A stretch of DNA of 64,000 nucleotides from Candidatus Planktophila sp. (lineage in GTDB: Bacteria; Actinomycetota; Actinomycetes; Nanopelagicales; Nanopelagicaceae). Below the pieces are notes generated by a model. It saw only the letters and a program-made list of their open reading frames with translations. It was not told the origin of the DNA and did no database searches. The position numbers were made by a program, and so were the translations under genes. The stretch spans positions 1 to 64,000 of the forward strand of contig JAHECV010000001.1 of NCBI GenBank assembly GCA_024641555.1, given 5' to 3'. Below, piece after piece: positions 57,779 to 64,000 of this stretch (the first letter of the stretch is position 1; each line of letters opens with the position of its first letter).

Positions 57779-58777
57779 ATGGCTAACCACGGCAATATGT
57801 ACGGACCTAGTTTTACATTTCTAGGAATCCCGCAATGTGATCTAGACGATCCTAAGAGCTATGCCGATGCCGATGTAATCATCCTTGGCGCACCTATTGA
57901 TTCAGGAACATCCCATCGTTCTGGTGCAAAGTTTGGACCACAGGCGATACGTGGTGGTGACTACCTGCCACACGATGCAGAACGCCCACACCTGGCGCTT
58001 CGAGTTGATGCACTTAAGGCGCTTAAAGTTTATGACGCCGGTGATTTGCTGATGCCACCTGGCGATTTGATTTCATCACTTAAAGTTCTGGAAGAAGCAA
58101 CTGAAAAAATTTCTCGCGCCGGCAAAATCCCCGTAATTCTCGGGGGAGATCACTCAATCGCATCAGCAGATGTGGCAGGAATTGCAAAGCATCGCGGACT
58201 CGGCAAGATATCGATGATTCATTTTGATGCGCACGCCGACACCGGTGAGGATCAATTTGGTGCGTTGATCGGCCACGGAACTCCCATGCGTCGTCTCATC
58301 GAATCTGGACATGTGCGGGGTGATCGTTTCTTGCAACTTGGGCTTCGCGGATATTGGCCAGATGACAAGACTTTAAACTGGATGCGCGATCAAGGTATGC
58401 GCTCTTACGAAATGACTGAGATCCATCATCGCGGACTAAACACAGTTCTCGATGAATCTTTCGCAACCCTTACCGATGATTGCGACGGCGTTTTTCTATC
58501 TGTTGATATCGATGTAGTAGATCCCGGAATGGCGCCTGGCACAGGTACGCCTGAACCTGGTGGAATGACTTCGCGCGAGCTACTCGAAGCGGTGCGACGA
58601 ATCTGTCTCGAACTTCCAGTCGTAGGTATAGATGTCGTCGAAGTAGCCCCACCATTTGATAGCGCGGATATCACGGCAATTCTGGCAAACCGCGTTGTCC
58701 TCGAAGCGCTATCCGCAATTGCTAAGCGCCGTAACGGCACGCCATATTCTCCTACCCAAAATCTTTTGGATAGATAG
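57779..58777 (+). CDS. speB: Agmatinase / ureohydrolase
   Basis: Hydrolyses agmatine to putrescine and urea in the likely scheme. The 332-residue protein belongs to the arginase/agmatinase family and has the binuclear manganese motifs GGDHSI, FDAHADTG and SVDIDVVDPGMAPGTGTPEPGG. The substrate loops leave agmatine, guanidinobutyrate or guanidine-type substrates open, so the gene symbol is given on the strength of the neighbours. Its leaderless promoter lies directly upstream. The dxr gene starts a few bases after its stop. Confidence 0.85.
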   Translation: MANHGNMYGPSFTFLGIPQCDLDDPKSYADADVIILGAPIDSGTSHRSGAKFGPQAIRGGDYLPHDAERPHLALRVDALKALKVYDAGDLLMPPGDLISSLKVLEEATEKISRAGKIPVILGGDHSIASADVAGIAKHRGLGKISMIHFDAHADTGEDQFGALIGHGTPMRRLIESGHVRGDRFLQLGLRGYWPDDKTLNWMRDQGMRSYEMTEIHHRGLNTVLDESFATLTDDCDGVFLSVDIDVVDPGMAPGTGTPEPGGMTSRELLEAVRRICLELPVVGIDVVEVAPPFDSADITAILANRVVLEALSAIAKRRNGTPYSPTQNLLDR

Positions 58778-58793
58778 TTAGTTGGTATCAGCG

Positions 58794-59939
58794 GTGAGAG
58801 ATTTAGTAATTCTTGGATCAACCGGTTCGATCGGTGTTCAGGCGCTAGAAATTGTTGAAGCCAATCCATCGCTTTTTCGCGTCGTTGCAATTACGGCAGC
58901 CGGTACTAACCCAGATCTGATTATTGCGCAGGCTAAAAAATTCAATGTCGCCGTTATTGGTGTTGCCGCAAATGCCGACCAGATTAAAGCTGCTCTACCC
59001 AATGCATCCGTGATTGATGGTCCACTGGCATCAACTGAAATCGCAGCGATTACTTGTGATGTAGTACTTAACGCAATAACCGGTTCCATCGGATTGGGTC
59101 CAACTCTTGCTGCTCTTCGCGTCGGAAATCGGGTCGCCCTAGCCAATAAAGAGTCACTTGTTGCGGGCGGCGACCTAGTTATGTCGCTTGCTAAGCCTGA
59201 TCAATTATTACCAGTTGATTCGGAACATTCAGCGCTATGGCAGGCGTTAATGGGCGGTAAGCGATCTGAAGTATCCAAATTAGTTCTTACCGCAAGTGGT
59301 GGACCATTTCGAGATCGCGCCGATTTATCTGGCATCACCGTTGAAGAAGCTTTAAATCATCCAACGTGGTCGATGGGACCGGTCGTAACTATTAATTCTG
59401 CAACCCTTGTAAATAAAGGTCTGGAAATAATTGAAGCGCACTATTTATTTAATATGCCTTACTCACAAATCGAAGCGGTTATCCATCCGCAATCTGTAAT
59501 CCACTCAATGGTTCAGTATGTAGACGGATCAACGATCGCCCAAGCATCACCTCCCAATATGAAGGGGCCAATTTCATTCGCAATTAATTATCCAGACCGC
59601 GTGAAAGCTGCAACCGCTCCAATAGATTGGACAAAGCCAAATACTTGGACTTTTGCGCCAGTTGATAATGAACGTTTCCCGGCAATTGATTTAGCTAGGC
59701 GTTGTGGATCTTTAGGTGGCGGATTACCAGCCATATTCAACGCTGCCAATGAGGTTTGTGTTTCCGCATTTGTTACTGGGAAAATCGGATTTACGGCGAT
59801 AGTTGAAACCGTCGAAGAAGTTGTTCAAAAGTTAGGTGGAAAATCTGCCGGCGTGCTGCGCGATCTCGCCGATGTCAGTGCCATCGAAGATGATGCGCGA
59901 GCAATCGCCACAGAACTTCTTCAGAAAGTAGCCCGTTAA
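58794..59939 (+). CDS. dxr: 1-deoxy-D-xylulose-5-phosphate reductoisomerase
   Basis: Second step of the MEP route to isoprenoids, using NADPH. Length is 381 residues from GTG 58794. An in-frame TTG at 58782 adds four residues. I prefer the GTG because relatives begin with (M/V)RDLVILGSTGSIG. The NADPH motif LGSTGSIG is at the N terminus, NKESLVAGG and PVDSEHSALWQ form the substrate and metal sites, and the C-terminal region has RCGSLGGGLPAIFNAANE. It overlaps the protease gene by one base. dxr-rip-ispG is a common actinobacterial order. Confidence 0.95.
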   Translation: MRDLVILGSTGSIGVQALEIVEANPSLFRVVAITAAGTNPDLIIAQAKKFNVAVIGVAANADQIKAALPNASVIDGPLASTEIAAITCDVVLNAITGSIGLGPTLAALRVGNRVALANKESLVAGGDLVMSLAKPDQLLPVDSEHSALWQALMGGKRSEVSKLVLTASGGPFRDRADLSGITVEEALNHPTWSMGPVVTINSATLVNKGLEIIEAHYLFNMPYSQIEAVIHPQSVIHSMVQYVDGSTIAQASPPNMKGPISFAINYPDRVKAATAPIDWTKPNTWTFAPVDNERFPAIDLARRCGSLGGGLPAIFNAANEVCVSAFVTGKIGFTAIVETVEEVVQKLGGKSAGVLRDLADVSAIEDDARAIATELLQKVAR

Positions 59940-61087
59940 TGCAGATCATCGGAATTCTCGCCTTCGTCGTTGCACTTCTCTTCTCTGTGATGGTGCACGA
60001 ATTTGGACATTACTTAACAGCGCGGCGTTACGGAATGCGTGTCTCGGAATTCTTCTTAGGTTTTGGAACTCGCATCTGGTCGCGTCAACGAGGGGAGACC
60101 GAATTCGGTATCAAGGCGATCCCAGCCGGTGGTTACTGTCGCATCGAGGGCATGACCCCGCGCGATGAGATGCCCGAGGGCGAAGCAGATCGCGCCTTTT
60201 ATCGAGCGTCATCGGTACGCAAGTTAGTTGTTCTCGGTGCCGGGTCATTTCTTCACTTCGTACTTGGTTACTTACTCCTTTTTATTTTGCTCGCAGGAGT
60301 AGGCGTAAATCAAGTTCTTCCAGTTATCGATTCAGTAGCTCCAAATAGCGCCGCGGCAGCAGCTGGCTTTCAAAAAGGTGACGAAATAATTGCAATCGAT
60401 GGCGATACTTCCAGCGATTGGCAAGATCAACTCTCAAAGATTCGAAACTCCAAAGGGCAACCGCTTACCTTCACAATAAAACGCAGTGGTACTGAACAAA
60501 CGATTACCGCGGCACCTCGTATGACCAATATTGATGACGGTACATCCCGTTATGTTCTTGGCATCATCAATGAATTTGGGACTAAACGAGTAAGTCCACT
60601 CAAGTCGGTAACATCTGCAGCTTCCCTGACTTGGCGCTTCACATCCGCTTCTGCAAAATCTTTAGTTCAGCTTCCAACTAAAATTCCTGCTCTTTGGGGG
60701 CAGACTTTCGGCGGAGAAAAACGTGATGAAAATGGCTTAGTTGGAGTCGTGGGCGTTGCTCGTGTCTCTGGACAAGCAGCTGCCAGTGGCGAACTTTCGT
60801 TATCCGAACGTCTCGGAACATTTATCTTGATCGTTGCGAGTTTAAATATATTTGTTGGTCTCTTTAATCTCTTACCAATTTTGCCATTAGACGGCGGCCA
60901 TATGGCCGTTGCTATTGCAGATGAAATTCGAGCGTTCTTTGCGCGAATACGTCGTAAGCCACGTCCGGCAGCGATTGATGTGCAAGTGCTCACACCAGTC
61001 ACGGCGGTGGTCTTTGTTATATTGGCAGCGCTCACAGTTCTGCTGCTAATTGCAGATATTTTCAATCCAATTTCACTCAACCTCTAA
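59939..61087 (+). CDS. Site-2 intramembrane metalloprotease (RseP/Rip1-like)
   Basis: Membrane-embedded zinc protease that cleaves within transmembrane segments, often of anti-sigma factors. The 382-residue protein has the active site HEFGH (His20, Glu21, His24) in the first helix and a single PDZ domain at about 125-190. The second active motif is LPLDGGH near the C terminus. About four hydrophobic segments are seen. The start shares a base with the dxr stop. It resembles Rip1 of mycobacteria. Its targets are not visible here. Confidence 0.92.
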   Translation: MQIIGILAFVVALLFSVMVHEFGHYLTARRYGMRVSEFFLGFGTRIWSRQRGETEFGIKAIPAGGYCRIEGMTPRDEMPEGEADRAFYRASSVRKLVVLGAGSFLHFVLGYLLLFILLAGVGVNQVLPVIDSVAPNSAAAAAGFQKGDEIIAIDGDTSSDWQDQLSKIRNSKGQPLTFTIKRSGTEQTITAAPRMTNIDDGTSRYVLGIINEFGTKRVSPLKSVTSAASLTWRFTSASAKSLVQLPTKIPALWGQTFGGEKRDENGLVGVVGVARVSGQAAASGELSLSERLGTFILIVASLNIFVGLFNLLPILPLDGGHMAVAIADEIRAFFARIRRKPRPAAIDVQVLTPVTAVVFVILAALTVLLLIADIFNPISLNL

Positions 61088-61141
61088 ATTCCATACGGCA
61101 GTTAAATCGCCGATTACCATTTTTTGAGGCAGAATACCCCC

Positions 61142-62293
61142 ATGGTTGATCTCGGAATTCCTAGCGCCCCGCCTGCAGCACTTCACCCTCGTCGCAAGAC
61201 AAAGCAGTTAATGGTTGGAAACGTTGGAGTCGGTAGCGATTCACCAGTAAGCGTGCAATCAATGTGCACCACCCTTACCGCTGATGTGAATTCAACTCTG
61301 CAACAGATCGCCGAACTCACCGCCGCAGGATGCCAGATTGTTCGTGTGGCAGTTCCTAGCCAAGATGACGCCGATGCACTTGCGCAGATTGCTAAGAAAT
61401 CACAAATTCCGGTTATTGCAGATATTCATTTCCAACCAAAATATATCTTTGCTGCGATCGATGCCGGTTGCGCTGCGGTTCGTGTAAACCCAGGCAACAT
61501 TAAGCAATTTGATGACAAGGTAAAGGAAGTTGCTAAGGCTGCAGGGGATGCGGGTATTCCAATCCGAATCGGCGTTAACGCTGGTTCGCTTGATCCGCGC
61601 TTACTTGCAAAGTACGGCAAGGCCACACCTGAAGCACTAGCCGAATCTGCACTTTGGGAAGCTTCGCTATTTGAAGAACACGGTTTCTCAAATCTCAAAA
61701 TCTCGGTAAAGCACCATGATCCGGTAACAATGGTTAACGCCTACCGAATCCTGGCAGCTAAGTGCGACTACCCATTGCACTTAGGTGTAACTGAGGCCGG
61801 ACCTGCTTTCCAGGCAACAATTAAATCGGCAACCGCTTTCGGAATTCTGCTCGCTGAAGGTATTGGCGACACGATTCGCGTATCGATGTCGGCGCCTCCC
61901 GTTGAAGAAGTAAAGGTTGGAATCTCAATTCTCGAATCACTCAACTTGCGTCAACGTAAGTTAGAAATCGTTTCTTGCCCATCTTGTGGTCGTGCGCAGG
62001 TTGATGTTTATACCTTGGCCGAAAAAGTCCAAGCTGGCCTTGAAGGAATGACTGTTCCACTTCGCGTTGCTGTTATGGGATGCGTTGTAAACGGTCCAGG
62101 TGAAGCCCGCGAGGCAGATCTAGGCGTTGCATCCGGAAACGGAAAAGGACAGATCTTTGTTAAGGGTGAAGTAATCAAGACCGTCCCTGAGGCGATGATC
62201 GTAGAAACTCTTATTGAAGAAGCGATGCGTTTAGCCGAAGAAATGGAAGCCGCTGGCGTTGGTTCAGGCGAACCTTCCGTCACAGTCAAGTAA
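61142..62293 (+). CDS. ispG: 4-hydroxy-3-methylbut-2-enyl diphosphate synthase
   Basis: Seventh enzyme of the MEP route; reductively opens the cyclic diphosphate with a [4Fe-4S] cluster. Length is 383 residues from ATG 61142. An in-frame TTG at 61124 would add six residues but has no support. The cluster Cys residues are in SCPSCGRAQ and CVVNGPGEA. The TIM-barrel domain has [12 protein letters not shown] and [11 protein letters not shown]. The weak -10 CAGAAT lies six bases before the ATG. dxr and ispG are here together, so two MEP steps are adjacent. Confidence 0.95.
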   Translation: MVDLGIPSAPPAALHPRRKTKQLMVGNVGVGSDSPVSVQSMCTTLTADVNSTLQQIAELTAAGCQIVRVAVPSQDDADALAQIAKKSQIPVIADIHFQPKYIFAAIDAGCAAVRVNPGNIKQFDDKVKEVAKAAGDAGIPIRIGVNAGSLDPRLLAKYGKATPEALAESALWEASLFEEHGFSNLKISVKHHDPVTMVNAYRILAAKCDYPLHLGVTEAGPAFQATIKSATAFGILLAEGIGDTIRVSMSAPPVEEVKVGISILESLNLRQRKLEIVSCPSCGRAQVDVYTLAEKVQAGLEGMTVPLRVAVMGCVVNGPGEAREADLGVASGNGKGQIFVKGEVIKTVPEAMIVETLIEEAMRLAEEMEAAGVGSGEPSVTVK

Positions 62294-62301
62294 TTACGCG
62301 A

Positions 62302-62307
62302 TAAGGT
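62302..62307 (+). promoter_or_regulatory. -10 box of proS (leaderless)
   Basis: TAAGGT ends seven bases before the ATG at 62315. No good -35 was seen. Confidence 0.35.
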
Positions 62308-62314
62308 TGCGCCC

Positions 62315-64000
62315 ATGTTGCGCATGTCCAATCTCTTTCTCCGCACTCTGCGCGACGATCCTGCCGATGCCGAAGTTCCAAGCCATAAGCTATTAGTACG
62401 CGCGGGTTATATCCGACGCATAGCAGCAGGAATTTACTCGTGGCTACCACTCGGTGTTATCACATTACGCAATGTTGAAAATATCATCCGCGAAGAAATG
62501 GATAACGCAGGCTTCCAAGAAGTTCACTTTCCTGCGCTCTTGCCGCGCGAAGCCTACGAAGCCACTAACCGCTGGGAAGAGTACGGTCCTTCGCTCTTTA
62601 GATTGCAAGATCGTAAAGGTGGAGATTATCTATTAGGCCCAACTCACGAAGAGATGTTTACCTTGATGGTGAAGGGCGAATATTCATCATATAAAGACCT
62701 TCCGCTAACCATCTATCAGATTCAAAATAAGTTCCGTGACGAAGCGCGTCCGCGTAGTGGCATTATTCGCGGCCGTGAGTTTGTAATGAAAGATTCTTAT
62801 TCATTTGATTTAACCGACGAAGGCTTGGGCGTTTCATATCAGAAACACCGCGATGCATATATCACTACCTTCGATCGCCTCCACCTGAAATACAACATTG
62901 TAAAAGCTGTCTCAGGCGCGATGGGAGGATCTAAATCTGAAGAGTTCCTTGCGCCATGCCCAACCGGTGAAGATACCTACGTTCTTTGCCAGAAGTGTGG
63001 TTTTGCCGCCAACGTGGAAGCGATGGTTACCAAAGTATCTGCAGTTGATGCATCCGAAGTTCCGGCGATTGAAGAGTTAGATACGCCAAATACTCCAACT
63101 ATTGATTCTTTGGTCGAGGTATTGAACGAGAAATTTGGCGGCGGATTTACTGGCGCATCAACACTTAAAAATGTTTTATTGATGGCCGACGATAAAGCCA
63201 TTTCAGTGTTAGTTCCAGGTGATCGTGAAGTTGATCTTAAGCGTTTGCAAGCGGAACTTCCTGGAGTTGAAGAACTCCGTGTATTTGAAGAAGCAGATTT
63301 TGCAAAACATCCAGGTTTAGTTAAGGGGTATATCGGACCGCAAGATGCTGGAAAGTTTGGCATCACTGTCTATGCTGATCCGCGCGTTGCACCCGGAACA
63401 TCTTGGGTAACTGGAGCGAATAAAAAAGATCGCCACGCACGAAACGTGGTTAACGGTCGCGACTTCACGCCAGATGCTTACGTCGAAGCCGCTGAAATTC
63501 GCGAAGGTGATTCTTGTCCAGAGTGTTCCACCCCCGTCGTTATCGATCGTGCGATTGAAATCGGCCATATCTTCCAACTTGGTCGCAAATATGCAGATTC
63601 ACTTGGATTAACGGTGCTAGATCAGAACGGTAAATCACAGGTTGTAACGATGGGTTCTTATGGAATTGGTGTATCACGCGCGGTCGCAGCGATTGCTGAG
63701 CAAAGTTATGATGAAATTGGATTGGTTTGGCCGCTAGAAGTAGCTCCCGCCAAAGTTCATATAGTTGCAACAGGCAAAGAAGATCTGCCTTTTGATACCG
63801 CGTTAGATATCGCAACTAAGTTGGAATCTGCTGGTATTACAGTGATGCTCGATGATCGTCGCGATCCCAGCGCTGGCGTAAAATTTAAAGATGCCGAGCT
63901 AATTGGAATCCCAGTGATCGTTGTAGTCGGTAAATCACTCGCTGATGGAAAAATTGAACTCCGTAACCGTAAATCAGGTGAAAAATCGGAAGTAGCAGTC
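62315..64000 (+). CDS. proS: Prolyl-tRNA synthetase, bacterial type (cut by window edge)
   Basis: Charges tRNA-Pro. The visible 562 codons cover most of a bacterial class II ProRS of about 580 residues. The N terminus is [16 protein letters not shown], motif 1 is in the region of [15 protein letters not shown], and motif 2 is [17 protein letters not shown]. The editing INS domain follows, at about 225-400. Motif 3 is in [11 protein letters not shown], and the anticodon-binding domain is cut at the window end. I used ATG 62315. An in-frame ATG at 62324 is also possible. A tRNA-Pro gene lies far upstream, unrelated in transcription. Only the last few residues are missing. Confidence 0.95.
   Translation, partial: MLRMSNLFLRTLRDDPADAEVPSHKLLVRAGYIRRIAAGIYSWLPLGVITLRNVENIIREEMDNAGFQEVHFPALLPREAYEATNRWEEYGPSLFRLQDRKGGDYLLGPTHEEMFTLMVKGEYSSYKDLPLTIYQIQNKFRDEARPRSGIIRGREFVMKDSYSFDLTDEGLGVSYQKHRDAYITTFDRLHLKYNIVKAVSGAMGGSKSEEFLAPCPTGEDTYVLCQKCGFAANVEAMVTKVSAVDASEVPAIEELDTPNTPTIDSLVEVLNEKFGGGFTGASTLKNVLLMADDKAISVLVPGDREVDLKRLQAELPGVEELRVFEEADFAKHPGLVKGYIGPQDAGKFGITVYADPRVAPGTSWVTGANKKDRHARNVVNGRDFTPDAYVEAAEIREGDSCPECSTPVVIDRAIEIGHIFQLGRKYADSLGLTVLDQNGKSQVVTMGSYGIGVSRAVAAIAEQSYDEIGLVWPLEVAPAKVHIVATGKEDLPFDTALDIATKLESAGITVMLDDRRDPSAGVKFKDAELIGIPVIVVVGKSLADGKIELRNRKSGEKSEVAV

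Overview
The window looks like chromosome from a small, streamlined actinobacterium of moderate GC, most like the freshwater acI group (Nanopelagicales, for example Planktophila or Nanopelagicus). This is inferred from gene content and order, not from a search. The supporting signs are an RpiB of the mycobacterial type (GSGNGE), tRNA-Pro next to tig, folC-DUF4233-ndk, an RNase E/G with a long N-terminal extension, dxr-rip-ispG-proS, very short gaps, frequent GTG starts, and many genes whose start codon lies 6 to 9 bases after a -10 box (probable leaderless mRNAs). No insertion sequence, prophage, CRISPR array or rRNA was seen. No gap without a gene exceeds about 260 bases.

Layout. 1-4470: partial pepN, trmB, rpiB, then two divergent exported proteins, one rich in Gly/Met and one collagen-like. 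4479-10113: tRNA-Gly and tRNA-Pro, trigger factor, ClpP1, ClpP2, an MFS transporter and ClpX, which form a protein-quality block. 10129-14921: valS, folC, DUF4233, ndk. 14956-20686: the rod-shape and cell-wall operon mreBCD-mrdA-rodA. 20860-25333: rne, rplU, rpmA, obgE. 25334-32215: proB, an opposing serine hydrolase, proA, then gatCAB. 32225-33697: a DHA2 exporter. 33773-44088: a branched-chain amino acid block (ilvD, an attenuator with a Val/Ile leader peptide, ilvB, a short ilvN, ilvC, serA, leuB, ilvE, cimA). 44099-50228: xerC, rpsB, tsf, pyrH, frr, cdsA, rlmN. 50239-58777: a polyamine island (DinB-like protein, aminoaldehyde dehydrogenase, potDABC, FAD amine oxidase, agmatinase). 58794-64000: dxr, site-2 protease, ispG and a proS cut by the window edge.

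How the genes work together. CimA, IlvBN, IlvC, IlvD, LeuB and IlvE cover most of isoleucine and valine synthesis from pyruvate through the citramalate route. Attenuation on Val/Ile codons probably controls ilvBNC and the genes after it. The polyamine island could import putrescine or spermidine, hydrolyse agmatine, oxidise the amine and then the aldehyde, and so supply carbon and nitrogen.

Most genes are standard housekeeping. The most unusual items are the collagen-like protein with its divergent partner and shared repeats, the ACT-only IlvN, the leaderless ilvB attenuator, the triple 13-base repeat before rne, the structured leaders before rplU and rpsB, and the polyamine island.
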